This document shows, piece after piece, positions 1-10,224 of a DNA stretch of 57,445 bases; the first letter of the stretch is position 1, and each line of letters starts with the position of its first letter. The notes beneath the pieces are model-generated. The model was not told the DNA's origin. It was given only the letters and a program-made list of their open reading frames with translations, and searched no databases. A program made the translations under genes and the position numbers. Source of the stretch: Spirulina sp. CS-785/01 (lineage in GTDB: Bacteria > Cyanobacteriota > Cyanobacteriia > Cyanobacteriales > Spirulinaceae); assembly GCF_028330525.1 (NCBI RefSeq), contig NZ_JAQMSD010000075.1:1-57445 (forward strand), given 5' to 3'.

Positions 1-1
1 A

Positions 2-1556
<1,555 letters not shown>

Positions 1557-1590
1557 TTAACACGATTCATCGTCTTAGTTTAGGTTGAAA

Positions 1591-1634
1591 AACAAGAGAC
1601 TCCTAGATTTCTGTCTAGGAGTCTCTTGTTTTTT
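1591..1634 (+). terminator. Rho-independent terminator of psbDC
   Basis: A perfect 17-base-pair stem (1591-1607 with 1614-1630) around a six-base loop is followed by a run of T from 1629 to 1634. It lies 34 bases after the psbC stop and reads in the psbC direction. This is a textbook intrinsic terminator, seen directly in the sequence. The remaining bases to 1835 show no gene. Confidence 0.95.
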
Positions 1635-1835
1635 GGGAGATAAAAAATTGCTATGTTAACCCAAAAGGTAACTGTCAGTATCTAGCCACAAAGGCTAACC
1701 TATTATAGAGTCAGGGGTTCAGTTTCAAAATAGTTCTCATTGGTCTGGTTAAACAATAGACCTCTCCAAAAAATCTGATTTAGCTACGGTAGAACTAGCG
1801 GTTCAGTTTTGTTTTTCTGAATGATGGGAGAAGTC

Positions 1836-2618
1836 TCATGGACGAATGGGAGACAGGGGATAGATTTGCTTGCCAACGGGAGTTTCCACGATCGCAACCT
1901 CCACATCAAAGACGGCCTTGAGATTGTCCGGGGTGAGGACTGTAGCAAGGGGGCCCACGGCCCACAGTTGGCCCTGACGCAATAAGGCCAAGCGATCGCT
2001 ATACCGGGCCGCTAAATTAATATCGTGGAGAACAGTCACAATGGCTAATCCTCGCTCTTGGTTTAAACGAGTCAGCAGGTCTAACAGTTGCAATTGGTAA
2101 TGAAGATCGAGAAAGGTGGTGGGTTCGTCGAGGAGGAGGACTTGGGGGTTTCGCGCTAAGGCCAGGGCTAAAAACGCTCGCTGTCTTTCTCCTCCGGAAA
2201 GGGCGGCCACCGGACGATCGCGGTATTCTCTCATTTCCGTCCATTGCAAAGCCCAATCCACCCATTGTTCTCCCTCTCGATCTAACTCCCATTGCCACCA
2301 TTGTTGATAGGGCGATCGCCCCAAACTCACCAGTTGATACACAGTCAGGCCAGAGGGTAAAGTTTGTTGTTGGGGGAGGAGAGCTAACTGTTGGGCCACC
2401 GCAGTGGGGGAGAGGGTTTGAATATCTTTGGCACTCAAGCAAACTACCCCGTTTTGGGGTTTGAGGAGACGAGTCAGTAAGCGCAACAAGGTTGATTTTC
2501 CCGAACCATTCGCCCCCACTAAACTCAACCATTCCCCGCGATCAATGTTCAAATTGACTGCTTCTACAATGGGCTGAGTGTTATAGCCTCCGGTAATAGC
2601 TTCTGCTGCTAGTAACAT
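1836..2618 (-). CDS. btuD: ABC transporter ATP-binding protein of the B12/iron-siderophore class
   Basis: 260-residue ATPase of the FecE/BtuD type that would drive import of a metal chelate through the inner membrane. Visible are Walker A GANGSGKST (residues 35-43), Q-loop region LLPQQQ, signature LSGGERQ (140-146), Walker B VLLLDEPT (160-167) and the H-loop His198. It follows exbD after 11 bases in the same leftward operon. The matching permease and binding protein are on the other strand at 8991-12014, and no other FecE-like ATPase is seen here. The symbol btuD is inferred from the cobalamin riboswitch in the locus; a siderophore or haem role is the alternative. Confidence 0.85.
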   Translation of the reverse strand: MLLAAEAITGGYNTQPIVEAVNLNIDRGEWLSLVGANGSGKSTLLRLLTRLLKPQNGVVCLSAKDIQTLSPTAVAQQLALLPQQQTLPSGLTVYQLVSLGRSPYQQWWQWELDREGEQWVDWALQWTEMREYRDRPVAALSGGERQRAFLALALARNPQVLLLDEPTTFLDLHYQLQLLDLLTRLNQERGLAIVTVLHDINLAARYSDRLALLRQGQLWAVGPLATVLTPDNLKAVFDVEVAIVETPVGKQIYPLSPIRP

Positions 2619-2629
2619 GGCATTCTCGA

Positions 2630-3040
2630 TTAATTTTCCTCTGGGGGGGTGGTGGCAAGTCCCAATCGTACCCCGTCAATTTGGCGTAAAATATCCATCA
2701 CTTGAATTAAATTGCGATGATAGGTGCGTTCATCGGCATGAATGGCCACGAATGTAGAGTTATTTTTGACCCGCTCAGTCATGGTATCCTCAAGGGCGAT
2801 CGCATCAATCGGCTCATTGTCTAAATACAGTTGTCCTGCCGCATCTATAGCAATCGTTACATCCGGTTCTTGACTCACATCTCCTGTTTCCGCAGAGGGC
2901 AAGTTAACAGGCATTTCCTCAGCACGAGTGAGAAACAAAGTGGACAAAATAAAGAAGGCTAAAATCGCAAAAATAACATCGATCATGGGGACAATATTAA
3001 TTTCTAATTTCTCATCTCCTTCATTGTCTCGGACTCGCAT
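2630..3040 (-). CDS. exbD: Biopolymer transport protein ExbD
   Basis: 136-residue ExbD, which with ExbB forms the proton-driven motor energising TonB. It has a short cytoplasmic N-terminus with the conserved INIVPMIDVIFAILAFF membrane segment (about residues 14-36), including the essential Asp in PMIDVIF, followed by a periplasmic domain ending in a DGVRLGLAT-like stretch. The start ATG at 3040 has an excellent AAGGAGGTG Shine-Dalgarno seven bases upstream. It overlaps the exbB 3' end by 20 bases, and the ABC ATPase follows 11 bases later. Confidence 0.93.
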   Translation of the reverse strand: MRVRDNEGDEKLEINIVPMIDVIFAILAFFILSTLFLTRAEEMPVNLPSAETGDVSQEPDVTIAIDAAGQLYLDNEPIDAIALEDTMTERVKNNSTFVAIHADERTYHRNLIQVMDILRQIDGVRLGLATTPPEEN

Positions 3041-3695
3041 ATTTCACCTCCTTTCCCTTTTGTTCATTGTGTTGATTGTAATGCCATTCATAAAGGATTT
3101 CTAAATGACTGCCATATTCTTGTAATAAGGCAATTTGTTTGCGGTAAAAACTGCGAAAAACATTAGCTAAAAGGAGGGTTGCGATCGCAACTGTTAATCC
3201 CGTCGCCGTAGAAACCAATGCCTCACTAATTCCCCCAGTTACTAACGTCGCATTTTCAGTCATTTCTCCAATTTTAATGGCGGAAAATGACCGAATTAAC
3301 CCTAAAATTGTTCCTAATAACCCCAATAACGGAGACACCGCAATAATGGTTTGGAACGCCCCATTAAAGCGTTTTAACCCCGGAATTTCTCCTGATGTCG
3401 CCCCTTCTAGAGCCAAACGAAACTGATTTGGCGACGCTCCATCCAATTCCATCGCTTCTAAAAAAATACGAGCAATGGGCAAATTGAGATGTTTCTTTAA
3501 CTTCCCCATTGCCTCTAGAGGAGAATAACGATAGGTTTTTAAAATATCTTTAGTCACTCGTTTTTGGCGACGCTCAATCTGCAACCAAAAGAGCGATCGC
3601 TCTAGGCTTAATGTTAGCGTAGCGAGAGAAAATGCAAGGAGTGGCCACATCACAACCCCCCCTGCCGTAAAGATGTCTCGAACAAATCCAATCAT
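3021..3695 (-). CDS. exbB: MotA/TolQ/ExbB proton channel family protein
   Basis: ExbB-type inner-membrane protein, 224 residues from the ATG at 3695. I prefer that start (MIGFVRDIFTAGGVVMWPLL) to the in-frame ATG at 3779 because it begins directly before the first membrane helix as in family members and has GAGG upstream. Membrane helices are at about 12-32, 118-138 (AVSPLLGLLGTILGLI) and 160-180 (ATGLTVAIATLLLANV). The gene is divergent from tonB with about 130 bases between the two starts, so a shared regulatory region is likely. It is first in the leftward exbB-exbD-btuD unit. Confidence 0.92.
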   Translation of the reverse strand: MIGFVRDIFTAGGVVMWPLLAFSLATLTLSLERSLFWLQIERRQKRVTKDILKTYRYSPLEAMGKLKKHLNLPIARIFLEAMELDGASPNQFRLALEGATSGEIPGLKRFNGAFQTIIAVSPLLGLLGTILGLIRSFSAIKIGEMTENATLVTGGISEALVSTATGLTVAIATLLLANVFRSFYRKQIALLQEYGSHLEILYEWHYNQHNEQKGKEVKYASPRQ

Positions 3696-3826
3696 GGAAA
3701 ACGGCCTCGGTTTTGTTGTGTGAAGAAAAAATTTTAGTGGGTGATGGGTCGTACACCCAGTCATGCTAAGTTGTATCAATCGACAATAGTCGAAAGTAGA
3801 AATTTGGTCAAGTTAAATTTTATCTG

Positions 3827-5158
3827 ATGAGTCTTTCCAAAACTTGTCTTGAGCAGCGAGCCAAGCAAAATACCAGAACGAAAAAATGGCTCTGTTGGGG
3901 CTTTTTAGGGGCGACAGGGGTTCACCTTGCGCTCTTACCTTTCCTTGCATGGATGCCTACACCGTGGCGCGATTCCCCTTTGGGGACGCTACGCGATCGC
4001 AATGCCAGCCAACCCACAACCATTGAACTGGTTGTCACCGCGTCTGAGGAGACGGAAACCCCCGAACTAGAAGCAACAGAGCCAACCGAATCCGAACTTA
4101 CCTCCGAAGCGACGGAAACTCCTGCTGCGGCCTCCTCCCCTCCGAAGCGTGCCACCCTGACTCCAAGTCCACCGGAGAAGATGAGGGAGTCAGAGGCAGA
4201 AAATCCCTCTCAAGATACAGCAGAAGAGGAGAAAGCCGATTCTGAAGATAATACCGATGAAAATCAGCAAAATTCCCAAGATTCTGGAGAGAGTCAGGAG
4301 GAAACTGAAGCAAATAACAGCAATTCTGGGGAGAATAGCGAGGAAAATCAGCAAAATTCAGAGAATTCTGGAGAGAATGATGATCAGGGATTCAGTGACG
4401 ATGAAGGATTAGGGGATGATGAGGGAGAAAATGAAGGAGATTCCGGAGAAAATAGCAATGATAATGGAGAAAGTGAGCATAATTCTGGAGAAAGAGGCAA
4501 TAATACGGGAGAAAATGACGAGAATTCCGGAAATGGTAACGATAATAGCCCCTCTAGACGCACCATTTCCTGTGTCTCCTGTCCTCGTCCCGCCTACCCT
4601 CAAACAGCGCGACAGCAACGCCTAGAGGGAACAACTACCGTTGTAGCTGAGTTTAACGCCAATGGCACTGTCACCAATGTTCGCCTTGGGGGATCGAGTG
4701 GTCATTCCCTACTGGATAACGCGGCCCTCAATGCTGTGCGAAATTGGCGATTTAATGGCGGTGGCCAGAGTGGACAAATTTCGGTACAACTCCCATTTAG
4801 TCTGGGGTCTGAGGAAGAACAAGCAGAACGACGACGCAGCGATCGCACATCCGTCGAAGTCCCATCACAACCCCAAACCCCCCCATCCCCCACCCCCTCA
4901 CCAAATCCCACTCCCGTTGAACCCTCCCCAACAGAAGCAGAGTTGGAAACATCCGACCCATCGGACGAAACCCCCACCCCGACACCATCCCCCAACCCCG
5001 CACCAAGTCCCACTCCAGCACCCGCACCAAGTCCCACTCCAGCACCCGCACCAAGTCCCACTCCAACACCTGCACCAAGTCCCACTCCAACACCTGCACC
5101 CAAACCCTCACCAAGTCCAAGTCCGACATCAACCCCCCCACCAGAAACCCCCTCTTAA
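3827..5158 (+). CDS. tonB: TonB-family energy transducer with a long acidic linker and a proline-rich C-terminal tail
   Basis: 443 residues. One N-terminal membrane anchor (about 21-43), then a Ser/Glu/Asn/Gly-rich acidic linker with degenerate repeats of the type [11 protein letters not shown] (about 115-240), then a TonB C-terminal domain at about 250-325 ([16 protein letters not shown], the [12 protein letters not shown] segment). Unlike textbook TonB, where the spacer precedes the C-terminal domain and the protein ends there, this one continues for about 115 residues, ending in a repetitive Pro/Ser/Thr tail encoded by near-identical 24-base units at 4999-5100. A CVSC motif lies just before the domain. 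It would couple ExbB/ExbD to the receptor at 5815. Confidence 0.88.
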   Translation: MSLSKTCLEQRAKQNTRTKKWLCWGFLGATGVHLALLPFLAWMPTPWRDSPLGTLRDRNASQPTTIELVVTASEETETPELEATEPTESELTSEATETPAAASSPPKRATLTPSPPEKMRESEAENPSQDTAEEEKADSEDNTDENQQNSQDSGESQEETEANNSNSGENSEENQQNSENSGENDDQGFSDDEGLGDDEGENEGDSGENSNDNGESEHNSGERGNNTGENDENSGNGNDNSPSRRTISCVSCPRPAYPQTARQQRLEGTTTVVAEFNANGTVTNVRLGGSSGHSLLDNAALNAVRNWRFNGGGQSGQISVQLPFSLGSEEEQAERRRSDRTSVEVPSQPQTPPSPTPSPNPTPVEPSPTEAELETSDPSDETPTPTPSPNPAPSPTPAPAPSPTPAPAPSPTPTPAPSPTPTPAPKPSPSPSPTSTPPPETPS

Positions 5159-5166
5159 CCCAAAAT

Positions 5167-5196
5167 TGATTACTGATTACTGGTTACTGATTACTG
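5167..5196. repeat. Short tandem repeat (TGATTAC / GGTTACTGATTAC type)
   Basis: Degenerate heptamer-like repeats built on TGATTAC between tonB and the riboswitch promoter. Similar arrays recur between other genes of this window and are typical of filamentous cyanobacterial intergenic DNA. Confidence 0.75.
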
Positions 5197-5232
5197 CAAA
5201 ATCCTCCCCAAGAATGATTTTGAACACAATAC

Positions 5233-5260
5233 TTGCAAAGTGGACAAAAAATAGTATGAT
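5233..5260 (+). promoter_or_regulatory. Candidate sigma-70 type promoter for the riboswitch-btuB transcript
   Basis: TTGCAA at 5233-5238 and TATGAT at 5255-5260 are separated by 16 bases, placing a start site near 5267, immediately before the riboswitch aptamer. Inference from consensus only; no transcript data. Confidence 0.55.
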
Positions 5261-5266
5261 GAGTAA

Positions 5267-5398
5267 GTCATCGGTTCTAGTGAGGAACAGTCGCTAGAGG
5301 AAACGGGGAAAGAACGGTGTAAATCCGTCGCTGTCCCGCAACTGTGATGAGATAAAGGCGAGTTTGAGCCAATCTCTTAGTCAGGATGCCCGCCGATT
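5267..5398 (+). ncRNA. Cobalamin riboswitch
   Basis: The stretch contains the conserved cobalamin-aptamer core in order: GGGGAAAGAACGGTG, AAATCCGTCGCTGTCCCGC, AACTGTGATG, and after the variable arm the 3' B12-box AGTCAGGATGCCCGCC at 5379-5394. These blocks, their order and their spacing match the adenosyl/methylcobalamin aptamer family. It lies upstream of the TonB-dependent receptor and predicts that B12 represses receptor synthesis. The expression platform is not clear, since the receptor starts more than 400 bases downstream. Confidence 0.93.
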
Positions 5399-5814
5399 GT
5401 ACAATCTGTCGATTTTATAAACATCTGCGAGGTACGGATGATGAAAAGTATTTTTCGAGTATTTGGACAAAAATATTGTCCTAAAAGGCGCGTTCACGCA
5501 GCGTCTCAGAACAAGAATCGCTATTATTTCGTTACATTCTGGTAGCGTTCGCACTTTGGCATTACAGGCTTTGCTAAGTTGAGTCTCAACCCAATGGGTG
5601 TTTTTGTACCGTTGTTTTGGCAATAACGGCCATCCTTGCATGGTTATTGCAAGGATAGAGCCGAGTATCACAAACAAACCCAGTAAAACAGCTTAACTCT
5701 GCGCTGGCCACCCTTTCCCCATGGGGAATTGCCCGATCTGAGAGCAATTCTCAACCCTTCCCCTATGCAGCTTTACGACAATTTCCACCCTCTAACCCAA
5801 CTCAAAATTTTTCG
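5399..5814 (+). other. Long untranslated leader between the riboswitch and btuB
   Basis: About 415 bases without a convincing gene. It holds several hairpins: GGACAA/TTGTCC at 5465-5481, and TCCTTGCA/TGCAAGGA at 5633-5655 with a seven-base loop. Between them is a stretch with GCGTTCACGCAGCGT and TAGCGTTCGCAC, which resembles dispersed cyanobacterial repeat sequences. It may contain the riboswitch expression platform or an inserted repeat element. The short leftward frame here is not conserved-looking. Confidence 0.6.
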
Positions 5815-7890
5815 ATGCAACAATCTTTAATCTCCCTGTCTCTCCTATCTAGCTTAATTGTTCTATCCCCCTTCGCGCTTTGGGAATCCGTTCTTGCTCA
5901 AGAGAATTCCTCTGAAGAAGAACCCACACTTCGGATCAACGTGACAGACACCATTTTAGACACCCCCACCTCGACCCCCTTTCGTGGAAATGCTCCCTTA
6001 CGGGACTCCACTCGTCCCACCTATGTCATCGACCGAGAACAGATCGAGCAACAGGGTGCAAGAACCATCCGAGAAACCCTCCGTTTTCTCCCTGGTATTT
6101 TGGGAGATGGGACAACTGGAACGGAAGTAAACGGGTTAAGCGGACAATTTATTCGCGGTTCTAATAGCTCTCAAGTCCTGATTTTATTGGATGGTCGTCC
6201 CATTAATGCGCTAGGGTTTGGAGGGTTTGACCTCTCAGAAATTACTACCGATGTAATCGAACGGGTGGAAGTGTTACCCGGTGGGGGTTCGACGCTTTAT
6301 GGGTCGGATGCGATCGGGGGGATTATTAATATTATTACCCGTCGTCCGTCTGATGAGTTTAGCGGTCAAGTTGGCGTTGAAGTGGGGAGTTACGGTTATA
6401 ATGAGCAGAATTTAGAACTCAGTGACTCTTTTGGGGATTTTGGTTATTTTCTCAACTATAATCGCGTTGCCGCAGAGAATGAGTATGATTACACCATTGA
6501 AGGAGTTACGAGAACTCGTGAAAATAATGATACAGAATACAATAATTTAGCCGTTCGGTTAGAGCAAGAAATTGGCGATCGCGCTCTTTTGCGCTTCACT
6601 TCCTTTTACCTCCCGAAAGAACAAGGTCTTCCGGGGGGAGTTCCGGTGGCCGATCCCCCTTTTGGACAAGGCTTTTTTAACTCCTTGACCGACAATAATC
6701 GTAAATTTACCGACCAAGTATTAAACGACTTATCCTTAGAAGTAGATTTAGGAGAAGACGGAAACTCAGTCTTAACTGCACGCTTTTTCCTCGACTATTT
6801 GAATATTCGCTTTGATAACCGCACGGAAGTTACAGAAACGCTTTCTTTTACACCACCCTTCCAATTACAACGCACCGAACCCGACCAACAACGCTTTGAA
6901 ACCGAACAGCGATCGCTCGGTTTTCAAGTTCAACACAATTGGCAAATTACACCCAATCAAAACATTGTTTATGGGTTCGACTATCGCAACACCAATGTCA
7001 ACAACTTGACACAAAACTTAACTACTAATAAAATTAGAACAAATTTCAACGATGAGATTAGTCAAGGGGCTTTATTTGCTCAGTACGCTATCGACCCTGT
7101 GCCAGCGTGGACAGTTGTTTTAGGACTACGACAAGAATTTAGTAGCCTCATCAATGGGTCGGTAACATCTCCCAGTATTGGCACAAAAATACAGGCTTCC
7201 GATTCCACAATTTTCCGTGCTAATTATATCCGGAACTTCCGAACTCCCACAGTCGCTAACCTATTTAACGCCAATCCAACTAACATCGGAAATCCTGATT
7301 TAGACCCGGAACGAGGCAATAGTTTTGATATCGGAATTGATCAAGCTATTGGTAATGCTGCTCTGCTCCGATTAACCTATTACAACAACACGATTTCTGA
7401 TTTAATTGCCTTTAAACGGATCAGTCCGCCTGAAAATGGCGTTTCAGGAACATGGCAAAACTTAGGCAAAGTTCGCAGTCAAGGACTCGAAGCCTCAGTT
7501 AATGTTCAACCTGCACCTAATGTCTTTTTCTCGATAGGCTATACACTCAATGAGCCAGAAATTTTAAAGAGTGTTAACCCAGAAGAAGAAGGCCAAGAAT
7601 TACGATTTGCGGGAGCAGATAAGTTAAATTTAGGAGTATGGTACGAAAATCAATACGGTTGGTATGCGGGTTTATTAATGAATTCTTTAGGCAGTTATCC
7701 GACAAATAACACCAATACAGAATTTTTACCGGGATATACCACCTTTGATGCTCGTTTGCGTGCGCCAATTACACCAGATTTAACCGTTGAGGCCGGAGTC
7801 CGGAATTTATTTGATCAACGATATCAATTATTTTCTGGTTTCCCCGATAGCGGTCGCACTATTAATCTAGGAGTAGAGTACAATTTTTAA
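5815..7890 (+). CDS. btuB: TonB-dependent outer-membrane receptor, probably for cobalamin (BtuB type)
   Basis: 691-residue receptor with a signal peptide (about 1-29, ending LAQ). The plug domain runs from about 60 to 175, with RPTYVIDREQIEQQ, IRGSNSSQVLILLDGRPIN and the YGSDAIGGIINIIT segment. The C-terminal beta-barrel ends in the typical aromatic strand GVEYNF. Length and plug resemble BtuB/vitamin B12 receptors. The cobalamin riboswitch upstream supports B12 as ligand, but siderophore receptors share this fold. A classical TonB box is not certain; TLRINVTDT near residues 38-46 is the likely candidate. It would take energy from the TonB/ExbBD genes to the left. Confidence 0.9.
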   Translation: MQQSLISLSLLSSLIVLSPFALWESVLAQENSSEEEPTLRINVTDTILDTPTSTPFRGNAPLRDSTRPTYVIDREQIEQQGARTIRETLRFLPGILGDGTTGTEVNGLSGQFIRGSNSSQVLILLDGRPINALGFGGFDLSEITTDVIERVEVLPGGGSTLYGSDAIGGIINIITRRPSDEFSGQVGVEVGSYGYNEQNLELSDSFGDFGYFLNYNRVAAENEYDYTIEGVTRTRENNDTEYNNLAVRLEQEIGDRALLRFTSFYLPKEQGLPGGVPVADPPFGQGFFNSLTDNNRKFTDQVLNDLSLEVDLGEDGNSVLTARFFLDYLNIRFDNRTEVTETLSFTPPFQLQRTEPDQQRFETEQRSLGFQVQHNWQITPNQNIVYGFDYRNTNVNNLTQNLTTNKIRTNFNDEISQGALFAQYAIDPVPAWTVVLGLRQEFSSLINGSVTSPSIGTKIQASDSTIFRANYIRNFRTPTVANLFNANPTNIGNPDLDPERGNSFDIGIDQAIGNAALLRLTYYNNTISDLIAFKRISPPENGVSGTWQNLGKVRSQGLEASVNVQPAPNVFFSIGYTLNEPEILKSVNPEEEGQELRFAGADKLNLGVWYENQYGWYAGLLMNSLGSYPTNNTNTEFLPGYTTFDARLRAPITPDLTVEAGVRNLFDQRYQLFSGFPDSGRTINLGVEYNF

Positions 7891-7979
7891 CCTGTGTGTC
7901 ACAATTTAAGTTGGCTGGATGAGTCTCCCTAACCCCCCTTCCGTGTTCACCCAAAACAAACAAACAACAAACAACAAAT

Positions 7980-8021
7980 AACCAAGAACAAATGACAAAT
8001 AACCAAGAACAAATGACAAAT
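7980..8021 (+). repeat. Perfect 21-bp tandem duplication carrying a start codon
   Basis: The 21-base unit beginning AACCAAGAACAAATGACAAA occurs twice back to back (7980-8000 and 8001-8021), within a longer AACAAAC-rich simple-repeat stretch. Each copy holds an ATG in the same frame, so the next gene has two candidate starts of equal context. Confidence 0.9.
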
Positions 8022-8861
8022 AAAACAACTGAAACTACCCTAACCGGAGGAACAATTGAATATGAGGACTTTTCCTGTGAAATTGGGGTCTTGGGGCCAA
8101 TGCTGTACACCCTCTGTCAAGATCATTGGCAAGAGGTGCAAATTGGTCATGTTGTCCAAGGTAGTGTCCTAGAACTCTCCTTTCTTGAACCGCCCAAAAT
8201 ATTTGTCCTGTACGACGGTTATCTTACCGTAGCGACAGAGGCTTGGCACTTGCATCTCTGCGTTGAGGAACATTTAGGCGGCCCCCATTGCAAAACCCCA
8301 CCCGAACTGCGGAAACAGCGTTTAGTGACTCGGGGTGCGCTTTATCGTCGTCTCAACCGTCAGGGAAAACCCACCAGTTGGGGGATTCAATTCTGGAATG
8401 GGGATGGGGAAAAAATGATGACCTTCTTTTTACCGAACCCCTATTTAGGAGAAGACGAAGACTTACTTCCCGAAGGGAAACCTCAATGGAAAAAACTGGG
8501 ACTCTATGAAACCCTGCGGGAAATTTATGTTTTGGGCAATCAACCGATTCCCTTTCCTGAAAACCCCCTCAAACGCCCGTATTTAGCCGTTTGTCGTTCC
8601 AGTCGTTGTAACCCCTCTCGTAATTGGCAACCCACCTATGACGCGCTGAAAGCTGCCACAGAGGAGGCGGGATTAGATATTCCGGTGCAAACTGCGGGGT
8701 GTCTGGAAGTGTGCCAACAGGGGCCTGTGGTTTTTTATTCTGGCGATCGCAGTTGGTATGTTCAAGCTAAACCCGAGCTGGCTAAACGAATCGTCAATGA
8801 ACATATTATCGCAGAAACCCCGATCTCAGAATATCTTTACCCTCAGAACAGTAATCAGTAA
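7992..8861 (+). CDS. DR2241-like protein with C-terminal thioredoxin-like [2Fe-2S] domain
   Basis: 289 residues (282 if the second ATG at 8013 is used). The N-terminal half contains WHLHLCVEEHLGGPHC (about residues 83-98), a Cys/His motif seen in the iron-sulphur domain of the DR2241 class found with CbiX-type chelatases. The C-terminal 90 residues form a thioredoxin-like ferredoxin, with CRSSRC, then TAGCLEVCQQGPVVFY and the typical SWYVQAKPELA end. Role unknown; the position between the receptor and the binding protein, under the riboswitch, suggests corrin or metal handling after uptake. Domain naming is from memory of motifs and should be checked by profile search. Confidence 0.75.
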   Translation: MTNNQEQMTNKTTETTLTGGTIEYEDFSCEIGVLGPMLYTLCQDHWQEVQIGHVVQGSVLELSFLEPPKIFVLYDGYLTVATEAWHLHLCVEEHLGGPHCKTPPELRKQRLVTRGALYRRLNRQGKPTSWGIQFWNGDGEKMMTFFLPNPYLGEDEDLLPEGKPQWKKLGLYETLREIYVLGNQPIPFPENPLKRPYLAVCRSSRCNPSRNWQPTYDALKAATEEAGLDIPVQTAGCLEVCQQGPVVFYSGDRSWYVQAKPELAKRIVNEHIIAETPISEYLYPQNSNQ

Positions 8862-8943
8862 TCAGTCACCAGTCACCAGTCACCAGTCACCAGTTACCAG
8901 TTACCAGTCACCAGTCACCAGTCACCAGTCACCAGTCACCAGT
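8856..8943. repeat. Heptamer tandem repeat array (CACCAGT/TACCAGT)
   Basis: About a dozen 7-base units, mostly CACCAGT with TACCAGT variants, directly after the stop of the ferredoxin-like gene; the last codons of that gene (NSNQ) already lie in the repeat. A typical cyanobacterial short tandemly repeated repetitive sequence. Confidence 0.93.
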
Positions 8944-8990
8944 TGGGAATAGGGAACAGTTATCAGTCAAGATGAGGCGATTCTTGAATT

Positions 8991-10208
8991 ATGCCTAGAT
9001 TTGTTGAGGGGAAGCAGTTAATTTTAATTTTGCTCGGTTTTTGTGGGCCGGTGTTGATTTGGGGATGTCAACCCCAAGAGACAACCCAAGGAGAAACCGA
9101 ACAACGTCTTAGTGCAGAATGTGTTCAGGATTATGATCCCGAGAAAAATTATTTCCGCGATCGCACCCAACCCGAATACGCCACCGGATTTTCCGTCACC
9201 TATCATAACCATTATAAAATCGTCACTGTCCGTAATCCTTGGCAAGATACCGACGAAACTTTCCAATATTTACTGGTTCAATGTGGAACACCTGTCCCGG
9301 AAGGATACGAACAGATGCAGGTGATTAAAATCCCTATTCAAAGCGTCGTCACCCTCTCCACCACCCATTTACCCCATCTTGACCGTTTGGGAGTTATTGA
9401 TCGTTTATTGGGAGTGAGTCGCTTTTCCATCGTCAATACTGCCACTGTCCAAAGCAAAATCGAGGAGGGGAAATTACTCGAAGTGGGGTCGGGTAACACT
9501 TTAAACTTAGAACGGTTAGTGGAACAATCCCCCGATTTAATCCTGACCTATGGGACAGGCAACCCAGAATTTGACCGCCATCAACAAATGCAGTCTGCTG
9601 GCCTTTCGGTGGCTATTGTCGCTGAATATATGGAATCTTCGCCATTAGGTCGGGCAGAATGGATTAAATTTACGGCCTTATTTTTCAATCAAGAAGCCAA
9701 AGCAGAGGCAATTTTTACGAAAATCGCGGCTCAATACGAAATGCTCACCCAACTCACCGAAAATATTGAAGACCGTCCTACAGTTTTGACGGGTTTTAGT
9801 TATGAGGGAACGTGGTATGTTGCAGGAGCAGAGAGTTATGTGGGGCAATTTCTCCGGGATGCAGGGGCGAATTATCTTTGGTCAGATTTAGATATTGCGG
9901 GGAGTTCTCCGAAAGACTTTGAAGCGGTTTTTGCTCGTGCCAAAGATGCGGAATATTGGTTAAATGTTAGCCAAGACTGGCAGAGTCGAGAGGATATGGT
10001 GGCGGCTGATGCCCGTTATCAAATGTTCACCGCCTTGCAAGAGGATCGCGTTTTTAATAATACGGCTCGACTCTCTCCCCAAGGGGGAAATGATTATTGG
10101 GAGACGGGAATGCTCGAACCCGATCAAGTTTTAGCCGATTTAATCGCTATTTTACACCCCCAACTCCTCCCCGACCGAGAGCTTAAATATTATCAAAAAT
10201 TAGATTAA
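8991..10208 (+). CDS. btuF: Lipoprotein substrate-binding protein of a B12/siderophore ABC importer
   Basis: 405 residues with a lipoprotein signal (hydrophobic LILILLGFCGPVLIWGC, lipidated Cys26). The TroA/FepB-like bilobal domain follows from about residue 110 (VVTLSTTHLPHLDRLGVIDRLLGV, then LERLVEQSPDLILTYG). The N-terminal 80-residue extension before the first lobe is common in cyanobacterial members. It would deliver the ligand to the permease encoded at 10971. Cobalamin specificity is inferred from the riboswitch and gene neighbourhood; ferric siderophore is the alternative. Confidence 0.85.
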   Translation: MPRFVEGKQLILILLGFCGPVLIWGCQPQETTQGETEQRLSAECVQDYDPEKNYFRDRTQPEYATGFSVTYHNHYKIVTVRNPWQDTDETFQYLLVQCGTPVPEGYEQMQVIKIPIQSVVTLSTTHLPHLDRLGVIDRLLGVSRFSIVNTATVQSKIEEGKLLEVGSGNTLNLERLVEQSPDLILTYGTGNPEFDRHQQMQSAGLSVAIVAEYMESSPLGRAEWIKFTALFFNQEAKAEAIFTKIAAQYEMLTQLTENIEDRPTVLTGFSYEGTWYVAGAESYVGQFLRDAGANYLWSDLDIAGSSPKDFEAVFARAKDAEYWLNVSQDWQSREDMVAADARYQMFTALQEDRVFNNTARLSPQGGNDYWETGMLEPDQVLADLIAILHPQLLPDRELKYYQKLD

Positions 10209-10224
10209 TTACCGACTCCCTACT

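Noticed and set aside
2017-2532. 171-residue frame antiparallel in frame shift to the ABC ATPase
   Set aside because: Overlaps a gene with all ABC motifs and shows no motif of its own.
4662-5297. Rightward 211-residue frame rich in His and Pro
   Set aside because: A shadow of the tonB proline repeats in another frame, ending in non-coding DNA.
5381-5677. 98-residue leftward open frame over the riboswitch and leader
   Set aside because: It runs antisense through the B12-box and repeat-like DNA, has no ribosome site and no recognisable domain.
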